DNA of 64,000 nt. It comes from G963677445 sp963678275 (GTDB lineage Bacteria; Bacteroidota; Ignavibacteria; Ignavibacteriales; Melioribacteraceae). Where the stretch lies: NCBI GenBank assembly GCA_963678275.1, contig OY782765.1:5890001-5954000 (forward strand), in the 5' to 3' direction. The position numbers and the translations under genes are program-made. Shown in pieces: positions 37,128-44,973 of this stretch (positions within the stretch are counted from its first letter, which is position 1; the number at the start of each line of letters is the position of its first letter). The notes beneath the pieces were generated by a model, which was given only the letters and a program-made list of their open reading frames with translations, made no database searches and was not told where the DNA came from.

Positions 37128-38009
37128 ATGTCACAGTTTAGAATTAACACCAATATCGGGGCTCTTAAGGCCTACAATGCATTGGCAAAAGCAAATGCGC
37201 TGACCTACAAATCACAGCTCAGACTCGCAAGCCAGAAACGTATCAACACAGTTGCTGATGATACTTCAGGTTTTGCTGTAGGTAAATCCCTCGATCAGAA
37301 GGTTAAATTGATGGAAGCTGCACAGAATAATGTTGGCGCAGCAAAGGATATGCTGGCAACATCCGAAAATCAGTTGATCAATGTAAAAGATCTTATAACA
37401 CAGATCAAAACCAAAATGGCCGACGCTTCTAACCCGGCTGCCGATACTCAGCGACTCGCTGATGATATTAAAGCGATGGCAGGGGAAATTGAGACCATTT
37501 TCAACAACACAAAATATAACGACACCAACCTGCTGATTTCGAGCGCGAACGGCGCCGGAGCGGGATTTACTTTCCAGACCGGTGTTAGCACAAGCGATTC
37601 AATGACGGTAGATTATGCCAGCGGACTGGTTGGCACATATTCAAGCGGCACAGTTTCAGGCGTCAGCGACGCGGTCGCGACAGCTCTTTCATCAATAAGC
37701 TCGCTGCCTTCAAGCGGAACTTCAATCGCTTCTATCACCGCTTTGGAAACGAACCTTAATACATTTGAAACAGAAGTTGACAACGCTCTTTCAAAAATTG
37801 GTAACCAGGTTCAGCGCTTCGATATTAAGGAAAACTTCCTTACTTCGGCAATGACCAATTCACGCGCGTCAGTTTCAAGATTATTCGATGCCGATATGGC
37901 TAAAGAACAGCTCAACGCTACAAAAGGCCAGATGGCTGCCCAGGTGGCAACATCAATGTTCTCGCAGTTGAACATGGCTCCGCAGAATGTTCTTCAGTTA
38001 TTCCGTTAA
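37128..38009 (+). CDS. fliC: Flagellin (copy 1)
   Basis: 293 residues from the ATG at 37128, chosen over the in-frame ATG at 37116 because GGAGGT sits at 37119-37124 and because the second flagellin also starts MSQ. N-terminal D0/D1 helices (FRINTNIGALKAYNALAKAN, RLASQKRINTVADDTSGFAVG) and the C-terminal helix (ASVSRLFDADMAKEQLNATK, MFSQLNMAPQNVLQLFR) are canonical. The middle is short (about 140-220) and rich in S, T, G and A, so there is little or no D2/D3. The many surface Ser/Thr in this hypervariable part are candidate O-glycosylation sites for the upstream island (inference). It is exported through the flagellar type III system and polymerised in the filament. Confidence 0.95.
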   Translation: MSQFRINTNIGALKAYNALAKANALTYKSQLRLASQKRINTVADDTSGFAVGKSLDQKVKLMEAAQNNVGAAKDMLATSENQLINVKDLITQIKTKMADASNPAADTQRLADDIKAMAGEIETIFNNTKYNDTNLLISSANGAGAGFTFQTGVSTSDSMTVDYASGLVGTYSSGTVSGVSDAVATALSSISSLPSSGTSIASITALETNLNTFETEVDNALSKIGNQVQRFDIKENFLTSAMTNSRASVSRLFDADMAKEQLNATKGQMAAQVATSMFSQLNMAPQNVLQLFR

Positions 38010-38030
38010 TCGGTAATTGATTTTAATTAA

Positions 38031-38050
38031 CCCCCCGCTAATCCGGGGGG
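38031..38050 (+). promoter_or_regulatory. GC-rich hairpin between fliC1 and fliS
   Basis: CCCCCCG (38031-38037) and CGGGGGG (38044-38050) form a 7-bp stem with a 6-base loop, 21 bases after the flagellin stop. No U-run follows, so it is more likely a 3' stabiliser or partial attenuator, giving high flagellin and lower fliS expression, than a full terminator. Confidence 0.55.
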
Positions 38051-38092
38051 AAGTGATTTCAGAACTTTAAGTTAAATAAAAGGAATTAAAAA

Positions 38093-38434
38093 ATGTATAA
38101 TCAGGCTCAGGCATATAAATCGACAGGGGTAAATCAGTACCTGACGAAAGAAATACTGGAAGCCACTCCGCAGCAGCTTCTGATTAAAGTATACGATTAT
38201 GCCATACTTAATTGTCAGAGGAATGACCTGGCCAAAACCAATAATGCTCTTCAGGAATTAATGAACGCGTTAAGGTTTGATGGTGATGAAGCTTCCAAAG
38301 AGTTTTCACTTGGTCTGATGAAACTCTACCAGTTCTGTCAGGAGCAGATGCGCAAAGGAAACAGTACAGTAGTTCATGGTATTTTAACCGAGCTTCGTGA
38401 TGGCTGGTTAGAAGTTTTCAGCAGAAAAAATTAA
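38093..38434 (+). CDS. fliS: Flagellin export chaperone FliS
   Basis: 113 residues, all helical, with FliS features: an N-terminal YKSTGVNQYLTKEILEATPQ segment followed by QLLIKVYDYAILNCQRND, and a late helix VHGILTELRDGWLEVF. FliS binds the C-terminal D0 region of newly made flagellin in the cytoplasm, prevents premature polymerisation and delivers it to the export gate. The length is slightly below the usual 120-135. Its position between two flagellin genes and before fliD supports the call. AAAGGAATT before the ATG is the ribosome binding site. Confidence 0.85.
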   Translation: MYNQAQAYKSTGVNQYLTKEILEATPQQLLIKVYDYAILNCQRNDLAKTNNALQELMNALRFDGDEASKEFSLGLMKLYQFCQEQMRKGNSTVVHGILTELRDGWLEVFSRKN

Positions 38435-38440
38435 GATTGT

Positions 38441-38467
38441 TAAACAATTATAAAAAGTTTACGATAA
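38441..38467 (+). promoter_or_regulatory. Sigma-28 promoter for flagellin gene 2
   Basis: TAAA at 38441-38444, a 15-base spacer and TACGATAA at 38460-38467 lie 72 bases before the ATG at 38540. Flagellin 2 can therefore be expressed independently of flagellin 1 and fliS. Confidence 0.85.
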
Positions 38468-38539
38468 TGGTACTAAACAATAAACATATTAACCGGAAAA
38501 GGATATCCGGAACGTTAACCAACAACATGGAGGTATAAA

Positions 38540-39424
38540 ATGTCACAGTCATTTCGCGTTAACACAAACATGGGTGCATTAAATGCTTATAATGCACTGG
38601 CAAAAGCAAACGCTTCTACTTTCAAAGCCCAGCTTCGCCTGGCAACACAGAAAAGAATCAACTCGGTTGCAGATGATACTTCAGGATTTGCCGTAGGTAA
38701 AGCTTTGAACCAGAAAGTTAAACTCATGGAAGCAGCTCAAAGAAACGTTGGATCAGCAAAAGATATGCTCTCAACTTCTGAAAATCAGCTTACCAACGTT
38801 AAAGACCTTATTACCCAGATTAAGACAAAAATATCTGACGCTTCAAACCCGGCTGCCGATCAGCAGAGAATCGCCGATGATATCAAAGCAATGGGAAGTG
38901 AAATTCAGAGTATTTTCAACAATACAAAATACAATGACACATCACTCCTGGTTTCTTCAGCAACTGGAAATACCGGTATCTTCACATTCCAGACTGGCAC
39001 CAGCACTTCAGATACATTAGGTATCGATTTCGCATCTGGTCTCGTAGGAACTTATTCCTCAGGTGGTGCAACTGGTGTTGCGCTGGATGTTAATACTGCG
39101 CTGGCAAGTATCTCAGGTCTGCCCACAAGCGGAACTACCACCGCTAACATTCAGGCAATTGAAACTGCCCTCGGTTCATTTGAAACTGCCATCGACAGTT
39201 CACTTGCAAAAATCGGTAACCTTTCACAGCGCCTTGATATCAAGGATGAATTTCTGACTGCCGCTGTCTCCAATTCCAAAGCATCTGTATCACGTCTCTT
39301 CGACGCAGATATGGCAAAGGAACAGTTGAATGCTACAAGAGGTCAGATGGCCGGCCAGGTTGCAACATCAATGTTCTCGCAGCTGAATATGGCCCCACAG
39401 AGTGTTCTCTCACTGATGAGATAA
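38540..39424 (+). CDS. fliC: Flagellin (copy 2)
   Basis: 294 residues, a close paralogue of copy 1: FRVNTNMGALNAYNALAKAN, RLATQKRINSVADDTSGFAVG, and the C-terminal MFSQLNMAPQSVLSLMR. Differences concentrate in the middle, which is rich in T, S and G (about 145-220). It has its own sigma-28 promoter, a GGAGGT ribosome binding site at the same distance as in copy 1, and a strong intrinsic terminator after the stop. The two copies may form distinct segments of a composite filament or give different expression levels. No D2/D3 domains are present. Confidence 0.95.
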   Translation: MSQSFRVNTNMGALNAYNALAKANASTFKAQLRLATQKRINSVADDTSGFAVGKALNQKVKLMEAAQRNVGSAKDMLSTSENQLTNVKDLITQIKTKISDASNPAADQQRIADDIKAMGSEIQSIFNNTKYNDTSLLVSSATGNTGIFTFQTGTSTSDTLGIDFASGLVGTYSSGGATGVALDVNTALASISGLPTSGTTTANIQAIETALGSFETAIDSSLAKIGNLSQRLDIKDEFLTAAVSNSKASVSRLFDADMAKEQLNATRGQMAGQVATSMFSQLNMAPQSVLSLMR

Positions 39425-39452
39425 CTCTTTTTTTCGAAATTACCATTATCGT

Positions 39453-39477
39453 CCCCGGGCTTTGCCCGGGGCTTTTT
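39453..39477 (+). terminator. Intrinsic terminator after flagellin 2
   Basis: A perfect 8-bp GC stem, CCCCGGGC (39453-39460) and GCCCGGGG (39464-39471), with a 3-base loop is followed by CTTTTT. It is a textbook Rho-independent terminator 28 bases after the flagellin stop. Confidence 0.9.
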
Positions 39478-39546
39478 ATAAATTTTTTTGCAGTTTTAGT
39501 AGAAAAAATTTTTTCATTTTAAACAAACTGTTTTGGAGCTGGTAAA

Positions 39547-41340
39547 ATGAGTTACGATATACTTTCGACATCAAGTATAAACTCGCTGATAGATAATTAT
39601 ATTTACAGCGAGGAGCAGAAGAGTGTCGTTCCCCTTCAGGACAGGAAAACCCGCTATTCCAATATTTCCACCGGTTACACCAACCTTACATCCAAGCTGG
39701 ATCAGCTCTCTACTCTTCTGGAAGATCTTAAAGAGACCGGTTCAGGTTCCACATTCCGCACCAAAGGCGCCAGTTCCTCCAATGAGGACCTGATTTCCGC
39801 AACATCATCAAGCAGCGCTTCATCAGGATCTTTTACTCTGAAAGTTGGCCAGCTTGCCAAAAGTGATATTGCCCTTTCCCAGGATTTTAACGCCTCGGAT
39901 ACAAATGCCCTTACTGGCACACATACTTTTCAGATTAAAACCGGCGATGGGGAAGGTGGAGAATTTGTATCAAATGTTGAAGTGGAATTCGAAGCGGGTG
40001 AAACCAACGATACAGCTCTTGAAAAGATAAAAGATGCGATAAACAGTGATAAAGCGATAGTTAATTCCGCGGAACTTGATTCCTCAACCCTTTTTACCGG
40101 TTCAGGCGAGTTTGTAATCGATATCGAAGATACAGAAACAACTATTGAATACGATTACAGCAACCAGAGCTGGGATACGGTGATAGATGATCTGGTCGAC
40201 CAGATAAATACCGATGTCGACGGCGTAACTGCCTCGAAGGTTGTTGATGGAAGCAATGTCAGCCTGAAAATTGAGGTGAATAACCGCAGCGATTATATTA
40301 CGATTGATTCATCTACCGACACCGGTTCATTACTCGGAGGCGCAAATCTGGATCTTAATGTTATACAGGAGAAAAGTTCGGCGGGCTTAGTGACAGCCAG
40401 CCAGTTTGATCCTACCAGCGCTACTACACAGCTTTCTCTGACAGCGGTTGAATCGGGGCTGGATTACAGGATAACCGATATATCGGACACAAACGGAGGA
40501 ACGGCTCTCGGCGCGTTCGGATTGAACCTGGGTTCTTCACGCCCTACTTATGATCAGACTCCTGATCCCGATACAGCCGGTTTTATTTATGCCGATATTA
40601 CCGACGCCAATAATCAGTTGAATTCCAAATTTGAGTTCAACGGAATAGATATCGCCAGAAATTCCAACGCGGTTTCCGATCTTGTAACCGGAACAACCTT
40701 TACACTGAAATCTGTTATGGACACCGGAGATGATCCGGTCACGATCACCGTCGAGAATGATTCGGACCATATACAATCAAAACTTCAGGAATTTGTTGAT
40801 AAATTTAACGATATTTATACCTACATAAAGAACAACAGCAGTTCGGGCGCGGGTATAAGAGGAATATTTTTTGGCGATGCGAATGCTTCATCACTTCTAA
40901 GCGCCTTCCGCACAACTGCCTATTCAAATGTGCAGGGAATATCCGATGACAGTATTAATAAACTTTCGGAAATAGGAATTTCCTTCAGCGCCTATACCGG
41001 ATTATCAATATCGGACAGCACATTACTGGAGCAGAAGATACAGGAAGACGCCTCGCAGATTGAGACACTCTTTAATTCAACCAATGGAGTCGCGACATCA
41101 TTATATGACGCAATTGATCCATTCCTGGGCGCCGACGGGTACCTGGCTTCTTCGAAGGATTCTGTCGACCGTAACGTTACACGGCTGAGAGATAAAATAG
41201 ACTCGATGAATGACAGGATTGACCAGAGCGCCGAGGTGATGAGAAGCAAATATGAAGAACTTCAGATGCAGCTTATGCAGTTCTATAGTATGCAGTCAAC
41301 TATGTCCTCCTATTTCAGTTCGGGAGGAGGATATTTTTAA
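39547..41340 (+). CDS. fliD: Flagellar hook-associated protein 2 (filament cap) FliD
   Basis: 597 residues. The N-terminal coiled segment (ISTGYTNLTSKLDQLSTLLE) and FliD_N-type region (FTLKVGQLAKSDIALSQDF) are followed by large beta domains at about 120-390 rich in D, S and T, then the FliD_C region (FVDKFNDIYTYIKNNSS, LSEIGISFSAYTGLSISD, IETLFNSTNGVATSLYDAI). The C-terminal helical part, MNDRIDQSAEVMRSKYEELQ with QLMQFYSMQSTM, is diagnostic. FliD caps the growing filament and folds exported flagellin. It is read after the flagellin terminator; no strong promoter of its own was identified, although its GGAGCTGG ribosome binding site is good. Confidence 0.95.
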   Translation: MSYDILSTSSINSLIDNYIYSEEQKSVVPLQDRKTRYSNISTGYTNLTSKLDQLSTLLEDLKETGSGSTFRTKGASSSNEDLISATSSSSASSGSFTLKVGQLAKSDIALSQDFNASDTNALTGTHTFQIKTGDGEGGEFVSNVEVEFEAGETNDTALEKIKDAINSDKAIVNSAELDSSTLFTGSGEFVIDIEDTETTIEYDYSNQSWDTVIDDLVDQINTDVDGVTASKVVDGSNVSLKIEVNNRSDYITIDSSTDTGSLLGGANLDLNVIQEKSSAGLVTASQFDPTSATTQLSLTAVESGLDYRITDISDTNGGTALGAFGLNLGSSRPTYDQTPDPDTAGFIYADITDANNQLNSKFEFNGIDIARNSNAVSDLVTGTTFTLKSVMDTGDDPVTITVENDSDHIQSKLQEFVDKFNDIYTYIKNNSSSGAGIRGIFFGDANASSLLSAFRTTAYSNVQGISDDSINKLSEIGISFSAYTGLSISDSTLLEQKIQEDASQIETLFNSTNGVATSLYDAIDPFLGADGYLASSKDSVDRNVTRLRDKIDSMNDRIDQSAEVMRSKYEELQMQLMQFYSMQSTMSSYFSSGGGYF

Positions 41341-41370
41341 TATTACCAATAATCAGATAATACTATTATA

Positions 41371-41697
41371 ATGATCGAACAGGAAATTGCGGTAATAAGG
41401 AATAAATTTCAGAATATTAATCGCCGCCTCACCAAAATATCGGAAGGCGGCGATAATTCTCAAATTTCAAAAATTGAATCGGAAATGTTATTTTTGGAAA
41501 AAGAGAAAAAAAGACTTACTGATAAATATGGTTCGGAGAATCTGAAAAAATATAACCTGGAATTTGACCCGGTCATTAAACAAATTTTAGAAAAGCTCGA
41601 TAATATAGTTGAGAAATATACATCCGAAAGGGATACAACAGCAGCTAATTTGAAGAACTATTACAACAAAAAAAAATTATTAAATTACAGCAGGTGA
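41371..41697 (+). CDS. Small coiled-coil protein in the fliT position
   Basis: 108 residues, highly charged and helical (NKFQNINRRLTKISEGGDNS, ESEMLFLEKEKKRLTDKYGS, NIVEKYTSERDTTAANLKNY). There is no signal or membrane helix. Size, helical content and location directly after fliD fit the FliT-type export chaperones that hold FliD, but sequence similarity to FliT is not evident to me, so the name is not assigned. It is 30 bases after fliD and 4 before flgM, so clearly in the same operon. Confidence 0.6.
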   Translation: MIEQEIAVIRNKFQNINRRLTKISEGGDNSQISKIESEMLFLEKEKKRLTDKYGSENLKKYNLEFDPVIKQILEKLDNIVEKYTSERDTTAANLKNYYNKKKLLNYSR

Positions 41698-41701
41698 AAA
41701 C

Positions 41702-41962
41702 TTGAAAATTAGTGGCATAAATAACGCATTTCATTACACTAATGAAGTTAATAAGAACAAGCAGAAAAATGTATCCCCGGAGGTAGCTCAGGGAAAGGAT
41801 AAACTGGAGATATCCGAAAAGGCAAAAATCATGAACAGCCAGCAGGTAGAAAAAGCAAAAGACGTTGATACAATCAAAGAAAGATTGAGCAGCGGGTTCT
41901 ATAATTCAGATGAAGTCATTTCCAGAGTTGCCGATGCCATTATGAAGGAGTTTGATAGCTGA
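41702..41962 (+). CDS. flgM: Anti-sigma-28 factor FlgM
   Basis: 86 residues with the FlgM pattern: a disordered N-terminal half, LEISEKAKIMNSQQVEKAK in the middle, then VDTIKERLSSGFYNSDEVIS and RVADAIMKEFDS as the C-terminal sigma-binding helices. FlgM holds sigma-28 inactive in the cytoplasm until it is exported through the finished hook-basal body. The start codon is TTG at 41702, with AGGTGA a few bases upstream. Its presence agrees with the five sigma-28 promoters in this window. The gene for sigma-28 itself is not in the window. Confidence 0.85.
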   Translation: MKISGINNAFHYTNEVNKNKQKNVSPEVAQGKDKLEISEKAKIMNSQQVEKAKDVDTIKERLSSGFYNSDEVISRVADAIMKEFDS

Positions 41963-42092
41963 AATAGCTGATTAATACTTCAGACTCCTTTAAAATCAGG
42001 TCCGGTTATCAAAAAGAGTTTGCTAATTAGTGTACAAATAGTTAAAATCCGATTACTATTAAAATAATTCTGTCAAACACAGTACTTCGGAT

Positions 42093-42827
42093 ATGTTGGA
42101 AGAAACAATTCATGCAAACAGGCTGGAAATACTTGGAAAATTAACCGCCACACTCGTACATGAAATAAGGAATTCACTCTCAGCGCTCAAATTAAATCTG
42201 GATTTTCTGGAATTAATGCGCAATGAACTTCCGGTTCAGGCAAATGAGTCGGTCGGCGATTCGATCGCCGCTCTTTCCAGGATTGAATATCTGGTAGAAA
42301 ATCTGTTAAGTTTTTCCCGCCGCGATACTTTCAACAAAGAGTATTATTCATTAAATGATATTACAAATGATACTCTTGAATTGATTAAGCTCCACGCTAT
42401 TAAAAAGCAGATAAGGGTTGACCGGGAGCTTCACCCCGATATTCCTCCCTTATATCTCGACAGGAATAAAATTATACAGGTATTTATGAATCTCCTTACC
42501 AACGCGGTCGATTCTTGCAGAAATGATGGTAGAATTGTGGTTAAAACCTATATGAACCAGTCGGAAGGTAAAAAGGAGGTGATCTGGGAGGTTGAGGACA
42601 ACGGAAGGGGAATAAAGGAATCGGATCAGGAGAAAATATTCAGCGATTTTTATACAAATAAAAAGGGAGGCACCGGTCTGGGGCTTAGTGTTTGCCGGAA
42701 ACTGCTTGATGAACATAATGCGGGACTCGATTTTCAAAGTACATATGGAGTCGGCACCAGGTTTTTTATTCGATTTAATCAGGAAAAAATGGTAAAAGAA
42801 GATGAAGCCGCGAATATTAATAATTGA
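42093..42827 (+). CDS. Cytoplasmic sensor histidine kinase, FleS/FlrB-like
   Basis: 244 residues with no sensor domain or membrane segment. It starts almost at the HisKA domain, with the H-box LVHEIRNSLSALKL (His23), followed by the N box MNLLTNAVDSC, the G1 box VEDNGRGI and the G2 box GGTGLGLSVCRKL. It overlaps the following sigma-54 response regulator by 26 bases, so the two are co-translated and should form a pair, as in FleSR/FlrBC. Their place between the filament genes and the basal body operon supports control of flagellar sigma-54 promoters. The start at 42093 is preceded by a weak ribosome binding site; a longer N-terminus is not excluded. Confidence 0.85.
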   Translation: MLEETIHANRLEILGKLTATLVHEIRNSLSALKLNLDFLELMRNELPVQANESVGDSIAALSRIEYLVENLLSFSRRDTFNKEYYSLNDITNDTLELIKLHAIKKQIRVDRELHPDIPPLYLDRNKIIQVFMNLLTNAVDSCRNDGRIVVKTYMNQSEGKKEVIWEVEDNGRGIKESDQEKIFSDFYTNKKGGTGLGLSVCRKLLDEHNAGLDFQSTYGVGTRFFIRFNQEKMVKEDEAANINN

Positions 42828-44193
42828 TGACGATGATCTTGTCTGTACTTCTCTTAAGCGTCTGCTGGTAAGACTGGAATATGATGTTGAAGTATGCCTT
42901 TCGGGAGAAGAAGCGCTTGATACTATCGAAAGGTTTGAGCCCGATATAATTCTTCTCGATATTTATCTCAAAACAATTAACGGTCTTGATGTTCTTGTAA
43001 ATATACAGGAGAAGTATTTTCACATACCGGTAATTATGATCACCGGATACGCTGATGTTAAAATTGCGGTGCAGGCCTTAAAATCGGGAGCTTATGATTT
43101 TCTTCTTAAACCTCTCGAACCTGAGCAGCTTCAGGTTGTCATTAAAAAAGCTGTCGACAATATCATGCTGCGAAATGAAGTTGACCGGTTCCATCAGCTT
43201 CTCATAGAAGATAAACTGACACGTGAATATTTTGGCAAAAGTAATAAAATCCAAAAACTTGTTAGAGCGGTTGAAAAACTGGCGAAAAGTCCTGATACGA
43301 CCATTCTTCTCGAAGGGGAAAGCGGATCGGGGAAGGAAGTTTTTGCCCGCTTTATTCATCAGAACAGCCCCAGGGTTGAGAATACTTTTATCCAGATAAA
43401 TTGTTCGACTATTCCGCGTGAGCTTGCCGAAAGTGAACTTTTCGGGCATGAAAAAGGAGCATTTACCGGAGCTTCGCAGAAAACAAAACTTGGTAAATTC
43501 GAACTTGCCCAGGGGGGAACCATTCTTCTGGATGAGATTGGAGAACTTTCCCTCGATCTCCAGGTTAAACTTTTACGTGTTCTGCAGGAGAAAAAGTTTT
43601 ACAGAGTAGGGGGTGAAAGAGAAATATCAATTGATGTAAGGGTGATAGCCGCCACTAACAGGAATCTGGAGGAGGAAGTTTCCGAGGGAAATTTCAGGGA
43701 AGACCTTTATTACAGGTTAAATGTGGCGCGGATTGTAGTTCCGCCTCTCAGGGAAAGAAAACAGGATATTCCCTTTTTCGCCTATTCTTTTTTGCAGGAA
43801 TTCGCGGGCAAGTTTGGCAAACAGGTTAAAGGAATTGAACCTGAGGCTCTCGAAAAACTTCAGTCATACCCCTGGAAAGGAAATATAAGGGAGCTGAAGA
43901 ATGTAATGGAAAGAGCAATGTTGCTGCTGGAAGATGATTTTATGAAAGCGCATCATTTTAACTTCCTCTTTGAGGGAGCCGCGGGCAAAAATCAGGATAC
44001 TGACGGATTTGTTCTTAAAATTCCGGCCGATGGTGTGAAAATTGACCATGTGCTCAGAATTTTAATTCAGAAAACTCTTAAAATTACCAACGGCAACCAG
44101 GTAAGGGCCGCCAAGGTACTCGGGTTATCACGTTCCAAATTGCGGTACAGAATGGAGCAGTTGGGAATTGAGGTTACTAAAAATATAAGCTGA
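42802..44193 (+). CDS. Sigma-54-dependent response regulator, FleR/FlrC-like
   Basis: 463 residues. The receiver covers 1-120 (IIDDDD, phospho-acceptor Asp53 in LLDIYLK, ITGYAD, LKPLEPE). The AAA+ sigma-54 interaction domain covers about 145-370, with Walker A GESGSGKE (about 172-179), the GAFTGA loop at 219-224 that contacts sigma-54, Walker B GGTILLDEIGEL and the R-finger region YRLNVARIVVPPLRER. A Fis-type HTH at about 420-455 (GNQVRAAKVLGLSRSKLRYR) follows. All key residues are present, so it should be a functional enhancer-binding activator. The flgB operon 8 kb downstream carries a clear sigma-54 promoter and is its most likely target (inference). Confidence 0.92.
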   Translation: MKPRILIIDDDDLVCTSLKRLLVRLEYDVEVCLSGEEALDTIERFEPDIILLDIYLKTINGLDVLVNIQEKYFHIPVIMITGYADVKIAVQALKSGAYDFLLKPLEPEQLQVVIKKAVDNIMLRNEVDRFHQLLIEDKLTREYFGKSNKIQKLVRAVEKLAKSPDTTILLEGESGSGKEVFARFIHQNSPRVENTFIQINCSTIPRELAESELFGHEKGAFTGASQKTKLGKFELAQGGTILLDEIGELSLDLQVKLLRVLQEKKFYRVGGEREISIDVRVIAATNRNLEEEVSEGNFREDLYYRLNVARIVVPPLRERKQDIPFFAYSFLQEFAGKFGKQVKGIEPEALEKLQSYPWKGNIRELKNVMERAMLLLEDDFMKAHHFNFLFEGAAGKNQDTDGFVLKIPADGVKIDHVLRILIQKTLKITNGNQVRAAKVLGLSRSKLRYRMEQLGIEVTKNIS

Positions 44194-44244
44194 TAATTCA
44201 TCCCCTTTCCTTATTTAGCTGAGTTTATCTCCATAAATTTTATC

Positions 44245-44274
44245 TCCTCCTTATCGACAGGGAGGATTTTTTTT
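44245..44274 (+). terminator. Intrinsic terminator after the sigma-54 regulator gene
   Basis: TCCTCC (44245-44250) pairs with GGAGGA (44261-44266) around a 10-base loop, followed by eight T (44267-44274). It ends the operon 52 bases after the stop. Confidence 0.75.
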
Positions 44275-44302
44275 ATCCTTTTTGCCGGGCGCAAGGGATG
44301 TT

Positions 44303-44421
44303 AAATTACGAATTAGGAATTAGGAATTAGGAATTAGGAATTAGGAATTAGGAATTAGGAATTAGGAATTAGGAATTAGGAATTAGGAATTAGGAATTAC
44401 GAATTACGAATTACGAATTGC
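44303..44421. repeat. Heptanucleotide tandem repeat (GAATTAG)n
   Basis: From 44310 the 7-base unit GAATTAG repeats 12 times without error to 44393, followed by three GAATTAC units (44394-44414) and one GAATTGC (44415-44421). A partial unit (AAATTAC) precedes it at 44303. The array lies in a gene-free region between a terminator and the promoter of the chemotaxis operon. Perfect units of 7 are prone to slippage, so copy number should vary between strains. Confidence 0.97.
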
Positions 44422-44754
44422 GAATGAAAAATTACGAATTTGGGCCGGGATCGTAACGGAATAAACTGATCCGATTGCCATTTAGCTTTGATAAGGACTA
44501 AACATAATATTGCCCTTTTTAATCTCCTGTAATCCGGTTCTGAGCTTATCACTCTGTTTTGTGATGTGGCGTCCTAAAATATATCAGCTTCATTTCCTGA
44601 AAATTTACTTTTTGAGTTGAATTCGGCATTTTTCTGAGTCATCTGTCGGGGGAATTCAATACTCGGGTAAAAATTTGAAAATATTCTACGGAATACCGAA
44701 AGAAAAAGACTCTGAATTATCATTAAAAAATTGAATAATATTGTACAAAATCAT

Positions 44755-44781
44755 TAAAGATTTATTCTCTTCATACGATAA
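44755..44781 (+). promoter_or_regulatory. Sigma-28 promoter for the HEAT-cheR-cheA chemotaxis operon
   Basis: TAAA at 44755-44758, a 15-base spacer and TACGATAA at 44774-44781. It is identical in both boxes and spacing to the fliC2 promoter. The first gene starts at 44974, giving a leader of about 190 bases. Confidence 0.8.
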
Positions 44782-44973
44782 TATTCACGGAAAGGTTATT
44801 GGCTTTAACAAATGTTGACCAGGAAATGCCCAATAAAATGCAGATGGCTGATATTAAACACTTTCCGGGAGAAGGATTCAAAAACTGCTCAAAAAAGCAG
44901 AATAAACTCGGCATTGAAATTGATATACATAATAAATAATAATTAGTTCTGAGCACAAAATAAAGTTTTTATT

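Larger units (their letters stand above)
44275..44973. other. 700-base intergenic region ahead of the chemotaxis operon
   Basis: It contains the heptamer repeat (44303-44421), about 330 bases with nothing recognised, the sigma-28 promoter (44755-44781) and a leader of about 190 bases. Two tiny overlapping ORFs in the leader (44813-44947, 44 codons; and from the ATG at 44826, about 36 codons) lack good ribosome binding sites and are not called as genes. Confidence 0.5.

Noticed and set aside
44303..44421. CRISPR-like array
   Set aside because: The unit is 7 bases and directly contiguous with no spacers, so it is a simple tandem repeat.
44771..44956. Minus-strand ORF of 61 codons in the leader of the chemotaxis operon
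   Set aside because: It overlaps the sigma-28 promoter, has no ribosome binding site and resembles no family.
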